NCBI GenBank assembly: GCA_963717155.1
Contig: OY970326.1
Location: forward strand, 3,720,001-3,784,000
Length of the DNA: 64,000 nt
Reading direction: 5' to 3'
Origin: G963717155 sp963717155
GTDB lineage: Bacteria > Actinomycetota > Thermoleophilia > Gaiellales > JALYLC01
In this document: positions 18,860-28,146 of the stretch, one piece after another
Position numbering within the stretch: the first letter of the stretch is position 1
Layout: each line of letters opens with the position of its first letter
Program-made: the position numbers and the translations under genes
The notes under the pieces: model-generated
Databases searched by the model: none
Told to the model about the DNA's origin: nothing
Seen by the model: only the letters and a program-made list of their open reading frames with translations

Positions 18860-20716
18860 GTGAGAGTCAAACGACGAAGCGTGGTCTCGATCGTCGCCGT
18901 CATCGCCATTGCAGCCGGGCTTGCTGTTGCCGCGACGACCGCAACGGCGGGATCGACCAGAGGGGCGCACTACGGCGCCGCTGGCGCGCACAAGGCATCG
19001 GCCGGTGGTACGTACAGCGTCGAGTGGGAGGCATCCTTCGACTTCACCGGCGGGTTCGACCCGACCGGCGAGTATCTCGGCGCGGCGATCGGCATCTATT
19101 CGAACCTGCTCGTACGGACGCTGGTCGGCTACAACCACGTTGTCGGTGCTCCGGGCAACGTTCTTGTCCCTGACCTTGCAACGAACCTCGGCACGGTCTC
19201 GAAGAACGGTCTGACATACACGTTCCATCTCAAGAACGGCATCAAGTTCGGCCCGCCGCTGAACCGCGCGATCACGTCGAAGGACATCCTCTACGCGATG
19301 GAGCGCATCGGCACGCCGGCTCTCGTCGCCCAGTACGGCTTCTACTACAACGTGATCAAGGGCATGACCGCGTTCGAGTCCGGCAAGTCGAAGGTGATCT
19401 CGGGCATCCAGACGCCCGATCCGAACACGATCATCTTCCACCTCACGGTCCCGACCGGTGACTTCCGCTACCGCCTCGCGATGCCGGCCGCAGGGCCGAT
19501 CCCGCAGGAAGTGGCGGGCTGCTTCAACGCACCCAACCTGTACGGCCGCTACCTCATCTCGTCCGGTCCGTACATGTTCGCCGGCTCGGACAAGCTGGAC
19601 GCGACGAGCTGCGCCACGATCACGGCATCCGGCGGGATCTCGGGATTCGACGGGACCACGAAGATGGATCTCGTGCGCAACCCCGACTACAACCCGAGCA
19701 CCGACAGCCCGAAGGCGCGCGAGAACCTGCCTGACGAGTTCACGTTCGTCGTCAACTCGAACCCCGACGACATCTTCGCGCGGATCGGGCGCGGCGACGT
19801 CGACGACGATGTCTCGAGCGGCGGCCCGCCGCCGACCGTGCTGCGCCAGTACCACGGCTCGAAGCAGCTGCACATCGACTCGGGCGACCGCACCTGGTAT
19901 CTCAATATGAACATGACCCAGCCCCCGTTCGACGACATCCACATCCGCAAGGCGATGAACTGGATCGTCAACAAGGACGCGATCCGCAAGGCATGGGGCG
20001 GCCCCGACGCGGGTCTGCTCGCGACCCACATCGCGCCGGACAACCAGCTCGGCGACCTGCTTAAGGGCTACGCGCCCTACGGCGTCGGTGGCAACCTGGC
20101 CAAGGCGAAGGCAGAGATCAAGCTCTCCAAGTACGACACCAACCACGACGGCATCTGTGACGCGAAGGCGTGCAAGAACGTCTTCACGATCACCGGTGAC
20201 CGCGCGGTCGAGAAGGGCTTCATCCCGGTCCTCGAGCAGGAGCTCGGCTCGATCGGCATCACGCTGAAGGATCGCGTGCTCAAGGACGCCTACACCCCGA
20301 TCGGAACCGTGGCCCAGAACGTGCCGTTCTCCACGCGCCCGGGCTGGGGCAAGGACTACTCCGACCCGTACGCGTTCTTCGGCGCGAACTTCGACGGCCG
20401 GGCGATCACCCCGACCGGCAACGCGAACCGCGGTCTCGTCGGGCTCACCCCGGCGCAGGCCAAGACGCTCAAGGTCAAGGGCAACACGAAGAACGTCCCG
20501 AGCATCAACGCCGACCTCGACAAGTGCCAGCAGACCGTCGGCAAGGCCCGGCTGACCTGCTACGCCGGGATCGACAAGAAGCTCATGACGCAGGTCGTTC
20601 CGTGGGTTCCGTACCTCTGGGCGAGCTACGCCAACCTCACGAGCACGAATGTCACGCAGTGGAACTTCGACCAGTTCAGCGCTGTCACGGCATTCGCCCA
20701 CGTGGCGGTGAAGTGA
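18860..20716 (+). CDS. Extracellular solute-binding protein, family 5 (peptide/nickel type)
   Basis: About 618 residues with a signal peptide (SVVSIVAVIAIAAGLAVAATTA); the GTG at 18860 follows a GAGGGAGAGAG ribosome site. The SBP_bac_5 fold is shown by YTFHLKNGIKFGPPLNRAITSKDILYAMER, IRKAMNWIVNKDAIRKA and DYSDPYAFF. There is no lipobox cysteine, so anchoring differs from many relatives. An inserted loop with DTNHDGICD near residue 430 resembles a calcium-binding acidic loop. The protein would capture oligopeptides or similar ligands outside the membrane for the neighbouring permeases. Confidence 0.9.
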   Translation: MRVKRRSVVSIVAVIAIAAGLAVAATTATAGSTRGAHYGAAGAHKASAGGTYSVEWEASFDFTGGFDPTGEYLGAAIGIYSNLLVRTLVGYNHVVGAPGNVLVPDLATNLGTVSKNGLTYTFHLKNGIKFGPPLNRAITSKDILYAMERIGTPALVAQYGFYYNVIKGMTAFESGKSKVISGIQTPDPNTIIFHLTVPTGDFRYRLAMPAAGPIPQEVAGCFNAPNLYGRYLISSGPYMFAGSDKLDATSCATITASGGISGFDGTTKMDLVRNPDYNPSTDSPKARENLPDEFTFVVNSNPDDIFARIGRGDVDDDVSSGGPPPTVLRQYHGSKQLHIDSGDRTWYLNMNMTQPPFDDIHIRKAMNWIVNKDAIRKAWGGPDAGLLATHIAPDNQLGDLLKGYAPYGVGGNLAKAKAEIKLSKYDTNHDGICDAKACKNVFTITGDRAVEKGFIPVLEQELGSIGITLKDRVLKDAYTPIGTVAQNVPFSTRPGWGKDYSDPYAFFGANFDGRAITPTGNANRGLVGLTPAQAKTLKVKGNTKNVPSINADLDKCQQTVGKARLTCYAGIDKKLMTQVVPWVPYLWASYANLTSTNVTQWNFDQFSAVTAFAHVAVK

Positions 20717-20729
20717 TCTGAGCTCATGC

Positions 20730-20763
20730 GATGGGCGCCCCGGTCGAGACCGGGGCGCCCATC
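20730..20763 (+). promoter_or_regulatory. Perfect 16-bp intra-operon hairpin
   Basis: The arms 20730-20745 (GATGGGCGCCCCGGTC) and 20748-20763 are exact reverse complements around a GA centre. The hairpin lies 13 bases after the binding-protein stop and 10 bases before the next permease ATG. There is no T tract, so it is more likely a 3' mRNA-stabilising or attenuating structure that lets the binding protein be made in excess over the membrane subunits, as known for maltose and oligopeptide operons. Confidence 0.7.
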
Positions 20764-20773
20764 GTCCCTTCCG

Positions 20774-21739
20774 ATGGTCACGTATCTCATACGACGCATC
20801 GTCTGGGCCGTGTTCGTGTTGCTCGCGGTCACGGCCCTGACGTTCGCGATCTTCTACCTGCTTCCACCGGGCGACCCGGCGCTGCGGTTCGTGGGCAAGC
20901 AGCCCACACCGCAGAGCATCGCACTCGTCCGCCACAACCTCGGCCTCGACAGGCCGTGGTACGTCGAGTACGGCAAGTTCGTGAAGGCGATCGTCGTGGG
21001 TGACAAGTTCGGCTGGCCCGGGCTCGGGTACTCCTACGACTCGAGCACGCCGATCCGCGGCCAGATCATCGAGAAGGCGCCGAGAACGCTCTCACTGATC
21101 CTGGGCGCGTCGATTCTCTGGCTCACCGTCGGCGTCCTGGTCGGCGTGATATCCGCCATAAAACGCCGAACGGCCACCGACAGAATCGCGATCGTCTTCG
21201 TGCTCTTCGGCATCTCCGCGCCGGTCTTCTGGCTCGGCCTGATGGCGCTGTTCATCTTCTGGTACAAGCTCGACATCTCACCGGGGACCGGGTACGTCCC
21301 CTTCACGCAGAGTCCCGAGCAGTGGGCCTCGCACCTGATACTCCCGTGGATCGTGCTCGCGCTCCTGTATGCGGCGATCTACGCCCGGATGGTGCGCGGC
21401 AACCTGCTCGACGCGATGGGCGAGGACTTCATCCGCACCGCGCGCGCGAAGGGACTCTCCGAGAGACGTGTCATCTTCAAGCACGGCCTACGCGCGAGCC
21501 TCGCGCCCATCGTGACGATGTTCGGACTCGACATCGCGCTCCTGGTCGGCGGGGCGATCATCACCGAGTCGGTGTTCAACCTGAACGGCCTCGGCTTCAT
21601 GGCGGTCGACTCGGTCTTCCGCCAGGACCTGCCGGCGACGCTCGGCGTCGTGCTCGTGACGACCTTCGCGGTCGTCATCATGAACCTCATCGTCGACGTC
21701 GTGTACGCGTTCCTCGACCCGAGAGTGCGGTACGGATGA
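20774..21739 (+). CDS. ABC transporter permease, DppB type
   Basis: An intact 321-residue inner-membrane permease. The N-terminus MVTYLIRRIVWAVFVLLAVT with LPPGDPALRF is typical of DppB/OppB, and the cytoplasmic EAA motif DFIRTARAKGLSERRVIFKHGLR precedes the last membrane segments. It should pair with the DppC-type subunit. The ATG at 20774 directly follows the large hairpin and has no strong ribosome site, so translation may be modest or structure-controlled. Its stop overlaps the next ATG (ATGA). Confidence 0.92.
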   Translation: MVTYLIRRIVWAVFVLLAVTALTFAIFYLLPPGDPALRFVGKQPTPQSIALVRHNLGLDRPWYVEYGKFVKAIVVGDKFGWPGLGYSYDSSTPIRGQIIEKAPRTLSLILGASILWLTVGVLVGVISAIKRRTATDRIAIVFVLFGISAPVFWLGLMALFIFWYKLDISPGTGYVPFTQSPEQWASHLILPWIVLALLYAAIYARMVRGNLLDAMGEDFIRTARAKGLSERRVIFKHGLRASLAPIVTMFGLDIALLVGGAIITESVFNLNGLGFMAVDSVFRQDLPATLGVVLVTTFAVVIMNLIVDVVYAFLDPRVRYG

Positions 21740-22761
21740 CCGGCGAGCTGCTCCTCGACGTCCGCGACCTCGTCGTGCAGTTCCCGACAGAGGACGGAAT
21801 CGTCAACGCCGTGTCGGGCCTCTCGTTCACGCTCGAGCGCGGCGAGACGCTCGGCATCGTCGGCGAGTCGGGCTCGGGCAAGAGCGTCACCAACCTCGCA
21901 ATCCTCGGACTCCTGAACGCGAAGCGCTCGAACATCAGCGGCGAGATCCTGCTGCAGGGACGCGACCTGCTGAAGGCCTCGCCGGCCGAGTTGCGCGACG
22001 TGCGCGGCAAGGACGTCGCGATGATCTTCCAGGATCCGTTCGCATGCCTGCATCCCATGTACCGCGTCGGGGACCAGATCGCCGAGGCGGTGACGGCGCA
22101 CGAGCGCGTCTCGAAGTCGAAGGCCCGGGAGCGCGCCGTCGAGGTGCTGGACGCCGTCGGCATCCCGAACGCCCGGACCAGGGCACGCGACTACCCTCAC
22201 CAGTTCTCGGGTGGGATGCGCCAGCGCGCGATGATCGCCATGGCGCTCGTGCACAACCCCGCGGTGCTGATCGCCGACGAGCCGACGACCGCGCTCGACG
22301 TGACCGTCCAGGCCCAGATCCTCGAGCTGATCGACAAGGTCAAGCGCGACTTCGACATCGGCGTCATCCTCATCACACACGACCTGGGGGTCGTGGCCGA
22401 GACCGCGCAGACCGTGATGGTCATGTACGCGGGACGCGCGGTCGAGCATGGCCCGGCGGATGAGGTGTTCGCAAACCCCCAGCATCCGTACACGTGGGGA
22501 CTGCTCGATTCGATGCCGAGCATCGATAGCAAGGTCGCCAACCTGCTCGCGATCGAAGGCTCGCCTCCGTCGGTGATCCACCTTCCGCCAGGCTGCGCCT
22601 TCCATCCGCGCTGCCCGCATCGCTTCGAGCCATGCGACAAGGTCCGCCCGTCGCTCTCGCCGATGGAGGGAGGGCACCTCGACGCGTGCCACCTCGACGC
22701 GGTGACGAAGAGGCAGCTCTGGGCGTCGCGCGAGTCCGAGCGGCTGGGGAGGAGCGCATGA
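21736..22761 (+). CDS. Peptide ABC transporter ATP-binding protein, DppD type
   Basis: An intact 341-residue ATPase. Walker A GIVGESGSGKSVTNLAILGL, signature HQFSGGMRQRAMIAMAL, Walker B AVLIADEPTTALDVT and the H-loop ITHDLGVVAE are all present. The C-terminal OPP extension GCAFHPRCPHRFEPCDKVRP carries the cysteines that bind an iron-sulfur cluster in DppD relatives. It powers the importer together with the following ATPase, with which it overlaps by 4 bases. Confidence 0.95.
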   Translation: MTGELLLDVRDLVVQFPTEDGIVNAVSGLSFTLERGETLGIVGESGSGKSVTNLAILGLLNAKRSNISGEILLQGRDLLKASPAELRDVRGKDVAMIFQDPFACLHPMYRVGDQIAEAVTAHERVSKSKARERAVEVLDAVGIPNARTRARDYPHQFSGGMRQRAMIAMALVHNPAVLIADEPTTALDVTVQAQILELIDKVKRDFDIGVILITHDLGVVAETAQTVMVMYAGRAVEHGPADEVFANPQHPYTWGLLDSMPSIDSKVANLLAIEGSPPSVIHLPPGCAFHPRCPHRFEPCDKVRPSLSPMEGGHLDACHLDAVTKRQLWASRESERLGRSA

Positions 22762-23810
22762 GCACCACCGGCGACGCGATCATCGAGGTCGAGCACCTGA
22801 CGAAGCGGTTCCCGGTCGCGAGCGGGGTGTTCGCGCGCGGCAAGGGCGAGGTGCACGCGGTCGAGGACGTGTCGGTGCGCGTCCTCCGCGGCGAGACCCT
22901 CGGGATCGTCGGCGAGTCCGGCTGCGGCAAGTCGACGACCGCACGCCTCATGCTCAAGCTGCTCGAGCCGACCAGCGGCACGATCACGTTCAACGGGCGC
23001 GACATCACGCGCCTGAGTCCCCGCGACATGCGGCCGGTGCGGCGCGAGATGCAGATGATCTTCCAGGATCCGTACTCGTCGCTCAACCCGCGCCATACGG
23101 TCGGGCAGATCATCGGCGCGCCCTACACGATCCACAAGACCCAGGGCGACACCCGCGCCATGGTGCGTGAGCTGATGGACCGCTGCGGCATGAACCCGGA
23201 GCACTACAACCGCTACCCGCACGAGTTCTCCGGCGGCCAGCGCCAGCGGATCGGACTGGCGCGCGCGCTCGCGCTGCGCCCCAAGCTGATCGTCTGCGAC
23301 GAACCGGTGTCCGCGCTCGACGTCTCGATCCAGGCCCAGATCCTGAACCTGCTCGAGAGCCTCCAGAGCGAGTTCGACCTCACCTACGTCTTCATCTCGC
23401 ACGATCTCTCGGTGATCCGGCAGATCTCCGATCGGATCGCGGTGATGTACCTCGGCCGCATCGTCGAGCTCGCAGACTCGGAGACCGTGTACAGCGCTCC
23501 GCGGCATCCATACACCGCGAGCCTGCTGTCGGCCGTCCCTCGCGCCGACCGCGGCGGAGCGGCCAAGCGGAGGGAGCGCATCGTCCTCGCCGGCGACGTG
23601 CCGTCCCCGGTCGCGCCGCCATCCGGCTGCGCGTTCCATCCGCGCTGCCCCAAGGCCCGGCTGATGACCGGGGGCAAGGGCGTTCCCGAGGATTGCCGGG
23701 ACGACCTGCCAGTGCTCGAGGGCGGGGGAAGCAGCTTCGCCGAGCATGCCACGGCGTGCTGGCATCCCCTGACGTCCAACGACGAGCTGCGGGCGGTCGC
23801 GAGCGCCTAA
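22758..23810 (+). CDS. Peptide ABC transporter ATP-binding protein, DppF type
   Basis: An intact 350-residue ATPase starting MSTTGDAIIEVEHLTKRFPV. It has Walker A GIVGESGCGKSTTARLMLKL, signature HEFSGGQRQRIGLARALALR, Walker B LIVCDEPVSALDVS and H-loop FISHDLSVIRQ, then the OPP C-terminal cysteine region GCAFHPRCPKARLM. DppF-type subunits form a heterodimer with DppD-type ATPases. Last gene of the transporter operon; the ATGA overlap with the upstream gene indicates coupled translation. Confidence 0.95.
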   Translation: MSTTGDAIIEVEHLTKRFPVASGVFARGKGEVHAVEDVSVRVLRGETLGIVGESGCGKSTTARLMLKLLEPTSGTITFNGRDITRLSPRDMRPVRREMQMIFQDPYSSLNPRHTVGQIIGAPYTIHKTQGDTRAMVRELMDRCGMNPEHYNRYPHEFSGGQRQRIGLARALALRPKLIVCDEPVSALDVSIQAQILNLLESLQSEFDLTYVFISHDLSVIRQISDRIAVMYLGRIVELADSETVYSAPRHPYTASLLSAVPRADRGGAAKRRERIVLAGDVPSPVAPPSGCAFHPRCPKARLMTGGKGVPEDCRDDLPVLEGGGSSFAEHATACWHPLTSNDELRAVASA

Positions 23811-23923
23811 ACCTCGCGTGTGAGAGGGAGCACCCACCGACGACGGGCCCTCACAGGTCACGCTCACCCGGGGGCGGCTGCTGGTACGGTCAGAGGTGTG
23901 AGCCGGTCATACGGAGCGTTTGC

Positions 23924-25594
23924 GTGGCCGTGAGCGGCAGCGGTTCGCAGGATCCGTTGCTGGCGCTTCTGGACGCCCTGCCCGATGCGGTGGTGGTGAC
24001 CGATGCGCTGCCTCCGCATCGCATCCAGTGGGCCGGAGGCGGGTTCCGCGAGCTGACCGGCGAGGAACCCGATGAGGTCCGTGGCCGGGAGCTCCTCGAG
24101 GTCTGCACCAGCGCATCCGCGGATGGGATCGAACGACTCGCGCAGGCGTTGGCTGCGGGCGAGTCCGCCGAGGAGCGGATCCTCTGGCGCGGCCCGCGCG
24201 GACGTGTCGTACCGCTTTCGCTCCGCGTCATCCCCGTGCCCGGCCCGAGCCCGGGTGACGCTCGCGCGGCCTGGCTCGCACGCCCCGACACGAGTCGTGT
24301 GCTCGCGCAGATCGACGAGGCGCTGTACAGCTACGTCCTCGATCGCGACGGCGAGGCGGAGCTCGTGTACGCGTCGCCGCGCTTCGAGGCACTGATCGAC
24401 GCCTCGCCGGCCGCGATGGCCTCGATCGACGCGTGGCGGGCACGGATACACCGGGATGACCGCGCGTTGGTGCGCGAGAGCGCGCGCGAGCTGCTCGCCG
24501 GCCACCCGATCGAGCGCGAGTACCGCCTCCGCTGCGCGGACGGTCAGGAACGCGTCGTGCTCGACCGTGCGAACCCGCATCCGCCCGAGGGTGGGACGGT
24601 CACCGTCGACGGGATCCTGATCGACGTGACGGAGCGACGCCAGGCCGCGTTGGCATATGCCGAGACGAGCTCGCGCCTGGCCCACATCATCGAGTCGATC
24701 GACGAGTACATCTACACGGACACGGCGGGCGTCGACGGCCACCTCGGCCGCCCGCTGTACGCCAGCTCGGGCATCTTCCGCGTGCTCGGCCGGCCGGTTC
24801 CGCTGGCGCGCCTGAACGAGGCGTGGGAGGGCGCCGTGCACCCCGACGACCTGCCGTCGTTCAACGCCTCGCACCGGCGGATGGCGAACGGCGAGTCGAT
24901 CGAGGTCGAGTACCGCATCCTGCGGCCGGACGGGGAGGCCCGCTGGGTGCTCGACCGTGCGCGGCCCCGCCGCACCCCGGACGGGCGGGTACTGATCGAC
25001 GGCGTGATCGCCGACGTCACCGAGCGCCGGCGGGTCGCGGACGAGCTCGCGGCCGCGCGCGACGAGGCCGACCGCAGGAGCCGCGTCGATGCGCTGACCG
25101 GCGTGTTCAACCGCGGGCACTTCACCGAGGCGCTCGCGGCCGAGCTCGACCGCGCCGCGCGCGCGAACGCCACCGTCGGCCTGCTGATCGCGGACATCGA
25201 TCACTTCAAGCGGGTCAACGACACGTACGGACACCTCGCAGGCGACCGCGTGCTCGCCGAGATCGCCGCGCGTCTCGCGACCGCTGTTCGCCGCTACGAC
25301 ACGCTCGCGCGCTTCGGCGGCGAGGAGTTCGTGGTGCTGGTACCGGACGTGCAGGACCTGGCATCGCTCGTCGCGACCGGGGAGCAGCTGCGCGCCGCGG
25401 TGCGCCTGCAGCCGTTCACGGCCGGCGGCAACGAGCTCGGGATCACCGTGTCGGTCGGCGTTGCGCTGGCAGAGGCGGGCGACGGCGCCGATGCGCTGAT
25501 CGGAGCGGCCGACCTCGCCCTGTACGCGGCCAAGGATGCCGGCCGCGACTGCGTGCGCTCGACCCCGCAACGCGCTGCGGTCTCTCCTCGCTAG
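23924..25594 (+). CDS. Multi-PAS diguanylate cyclase (GGDEF)
   Basis: About 556 residues and intact. Three PAS/PAC-like modules (about 10-110, 115-235 and 245-380; the second and third end in VDGILIDVTERRQ and IDGVIADVTERRR) precede a short coiled coil and a C-terminal GGDEF domain with VDALTGVFNRGHF and the active-site RFGGEEFVVLVP near residue 464. It should synthesise c-di-GMP in response to a ligand or redox/light cue sensed by PAS. No HD or EAL domain is present. The GTG 23924 is preferred because GGAG lies 8 bases upstream. It follows the importer operon by about 110 bases. Confidence 0.88.
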   Translation: MAVSGSGSQDPLLALLDALPDAVVVTDALPPHRIQWAGGGFRELTGEEPDEVRGRELLEVCTSASADGIERLAQALAAGESAEERILWRGPRGRVVPLSLRVIPVPGPSPGDARAAWLARPDTSRVLAQIDEALYSYVLDRDGEAELVYASPRFEALIDASPAAMASIDAWRARIHRDDRALVRESARELLAGHPIEREYRLRCADGQERVVLDRANPHPPEGGTVTVDGILIDVTERRQAALAYAETSSRLAHIIESIDEYIYTDTAGVDGHLGRPLYASSGIFRVLGRPVPLARLNEAWEGAVHPDDLPSFNASHRRMANGESIEVEYRILRPDGEARWVLDRARPRRTPDGRVLIDGVIADVTERRRVADELAAARDEADRRSRVDALTGVFNRGHFTEALAAELDRAARANATVGLLIADIDHFKRVNDTYGHLAGDRVLAEIAARLATAVRRYDTLARFGGEEFVVLVPDVQDLASLVATGEQLRAAVRLQPFTAGGNELGITVSVGVALAEAGDGADALIGAADLALYAAKDAGRDCVRSTPQRAAVSPR

Positions 25595-25603
25595 CCTGTC
25601 CCC

Positions 25604-26137
25604 GTGGACACCGCAATCGCAATCGGACAGGGCGCCGGCGTTGCGCTCGCGTGCGGCATCACGGCAGCGGTCCCCCTCGCTGTCGCCGCCCTCGCGGCGC
25701 TGCTGATCGGGCTTCCGGGTGACCGTTCGCAGCTCGACGACGGCTGGCTCGTGGCGGTGGCCTGCGCCCTCGCCGTCGTCGTGACCGCGGTGGAGACCCG
25801 CATGCCCGAGCGCGCCAAGATCGTGCTCCGCGGGCTGTTCGGCGCTGTCTCGTTCGAGCTCGTCGCGGGCGACAAGCTGCCCTTCGTCGGGCTCGTCGCC
25901 GGCTTCATCCTGGCCGCGCTGGTCGCGGTGGCGGCCGTGCAGATGCTCGGCGCGGCCGCACGAGCCGGCTCGGCCGCCGCGGCAGCGCTGCTCGGGGCCG
26001 GGGCTGCGGCCGGCTGGGCCGTCGCCGGCCTCGTGCCGTTCGTCGGCTACCTGCTCGTCGTCGTCGCGCTCGTCCTGGTGTGGCGTGCGCGAAGGCGCGG
26101 CGACGACAAGTACGCCGGCCTCCGCGTGCTTCGCTAG
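25604..26137 (+). CDS. Integral membrane protein, DUF4126-like
   Basis: A 177-residue protein with four to five hydrophobic segments (GAGVALACGITAAVPLAVAA, WLVAVACALAVVVTAVETR, FVGLVAGFILAALVAVAAVQ, and a C-terminal pair before WRARRRGDDKYAG). The glycine/alanine-rich composition and a positively charged C-terminal tail suggest a small channel- or scaffold-like protein resembling DUF4126. It starts 9 bases after the GGDEF stop, so it may share its transcript. No function can be assigned. Confidence 0.6.
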   Translation: MDTAIAIGQGAGVALACGITAAVPLAVAALAALLIGLPGDRSQLDDGWLVAVACALAVVVTAVETRMPERAKIVLRGLFGAVSFELVAGDKLPFVGLVAGFILAALVAVAAVQMLGAAARAGSAAAAALLGAGAAAGWAVAGLVPFVGYLLVVVALVLVWRARRRGDDKYAGLRVLR

Positions 26138-26161
26138 AAGGCACTACTACGCTGCGGCCTC

Positions 26162-27622
26162 GTGGCGCCGCGCAAGCTCGTCCTGATCATCGTCGACGGC
26201 CTCGCGCCGGACACCCTCGCAGCCGCCGATCGCGAGCGGAGCCGCGCCGAACCTGGGCATGCTCGTCGAGCGCGGCGGCCTCGGGCAGCGCCGTCTCGAC
26301 GTTCCCGTCGCTGACGCCCGTCTGCCTCTCGACGATCGCGACCGGCGCCGGACCCGGACCGGACGCGGATCCCGGCGCTGCAGTGGTACCACCGCGGCGA
26401 GCAGCGGTTCGTCGAGTACGGATCGTCCTTCCAGGCGACGCTCGTCGAGGGCGCCAAGCAGTCGGTCGACGATGCCGTCGTGAACCTCAACCACGTCCAT
26501 CTCTCGCCCAAGCTGCGCGACGCTGTTCGAGGCGGTCGAGGACGCGGGCATGGTCGCCGCATCGGTCAACTTCCCGATCTGGCGCGGGCGGGTGCGCCAC
26601 TCGTTCAAGTACCCGATGCTCGCGCGCTTCGCGCGGCGCACCGGCTTCATGGACGCGGCCTACGGGCCGAGCCAGTTCTACTTCGGCGAGCTGTTCGCGA
26701 TCCGAGCGCACCGGCGCGCCGACGAGCCTCGGCGTCGGCGGTCGCAACGACGCGAACGCCGCCGCCGTGGGACGCTGGCTCGTGGCGCGCGACGGCTTCG
26801 ACTTCCTGCTCTTCTACCTGCCCGAGACCGACTCGGCCGGGCACCGGGGCGGCGACGCCCTGCGACCGGCGGCCGTCGCCGGCGCGGACGATGCGGTCGC
26901 GACGCTGATGTCGGCAGCCGGCGGGCGTCGAGCCGTTCCTCGAGCGCTACGCCGTCGTGCTGTGCGCGGATCACGGCCAGTCGCCGATCGACCGCGACGA
27001 CGACGTCCGCGACGCGTTCGCGGACCATGCGCCTGTTTCGCGGGCGCGGCCGCACCGACCCGAGCGAGTGCGACCTCGCCGTCGCCGCCTCGAACCGGGC
27101 GGGCCACGTCTACCGGCTCGCGAGCCGGATGCCGCTCGCCGAGATCGCCGGAGCGCCTGCTCGCAGCGGCCCTCGGTCGACGTCGCGGCCTGGCGCGAGG
27201 ACGGGCACGCCGTCGTCCGGCACGCGGGCCGCGAGCTGCGGTTCGCGCCCGGCGGTCCGCTGCAGCGACGGCCGTGGGAACGCGTGGACGCGTCGAGGGC
27301 GACCTCGCGACGCTCGACCTCGAGGGCGACGGCGCGCTCGTCTCCGCGACGTATCCGAACGCGCTCGAGCGGCTCTGGCAGATCCTCGGCTGCGTGAACG
27401 CCGGCGATGTCGTCGTCTCGGCCGCCCGCGGCTACGAGTTCCGCGACGCGGGCGGCGCGAGCCATCTCGGCGGCGGCTCGCACGGGTCGCTGCACGCGGT
27501 CGACTCGCTCGTCCCGCTGGCTGCGGTCGGCGTCGAGGACGCCCCGCGCGCTGCCCAGCGAGCGCTCGATCGAGGACATCGCGGCATCTGTGCCGGGCAC
27601 CTTGGAATCGGGGACCTGGTGA
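26162..27622 (+). CDS. Type I phosphodiesterase / nucleotide pyrophosphatase family, frameshifted
   Basis: The alkaline-phosphatase superfamily fold is indicated by KLVLIIVDGLAPDTLA (first metal Asp), AVSTFPSLTPVCLSTIATGA with the nucleophilic Thr, FYLPETDSAGHRGG (metal-binding Asp/His) and VVLCADHGQSPIDRD (metal-binding DHG). These enzymes hydrolyse phosphodiesters such as nucleotide pyrophosphates or phosphonates. About nine frame changes are needed between 26230 and 27560; the corrected C-terminus is SIEDIAASVPGTLESGTW with its stop at 27620-27622. No signal peptide is visible. The next gene, GtrA, and the two glycosyltransferase-like genes suggest an envelope-polymer context. Confidence 0.75.
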
Positions 27623-27679
27623 ATCCGGGCGCTCTTATGCCGATGTTCTAGAGTGGCCCCTTCCGCTACGACCCCACTG

Positions 27680-28135
27680 ATGCCAGATCCCACCTCCCAG
27701 ACCACGACGCTCGAGCCGCCCCCGGCGCTGACGCTGTGGACCGCCCTCCGCCGGCCGGAGCAGTGGTGGCAGCTGATCCAGTTCGGCCTCGTCGGGTCGA
27801 GCGGCTTCGTCGTCAACTTCGCCGTGTACGCGTCTGCCTGAAGGTGCTTCGGGCTGCACTACCTCGCGTCGGCGTGCATCGCCTTCTGCGTCGCGGTGGC
27901 CAACAACTTCCTGCTGAACCGGCACTGGACGTTCCGCAAGCGCCGCGACGCGAGCCACGCAGCCGCACAGGGCGTGCGCTTCCTGATCGTGTCGGCGTGC
28001 GCGCTCGTGCCGAACCTGCTGATCCTGCACCTGCTCGTCTCGGCGGGACAGGGCAAGATCGTGGGACAGGTGATCGCGGTCATCATCGTGACCCCGATCT
28101 CGTTCCTCGGCAACAAGCTCTGGACGTTCCGCTAG
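27680..28135 (+). CDS. GtrA family membrane protein, frameshifted
   Basis: About 151 residues with four membrane segments: WQLIQFGLVGSSGFVVNFAVY, LHYLASACIAFCVAVANNFL, GVRFLIVSACALVPNLLIL and VGQVIAVIIVTPISFLGNKL. The segment NNFLLNRHWTFR and the terminal NKLWTFR are GtrA hallmarks. GtrA proteins are thought to move polyprenyl-phosphate-linked sugars across the membrane. A compensating -1/+1 pair near 27830-27850 creates an in-frame TGA; upstream and downstream halves are otherwise in one frame. Confidence 0.8.
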
Positions 28136-28146
28136 CTGCGGCTGCT

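Noticed and set aside
18857..20935. 692-residue minus-strand frame opposite the solute-binding protein
   Set aside because: A compositional shadow of a strongly biased gene; no ribosome site and no recognisable domain.
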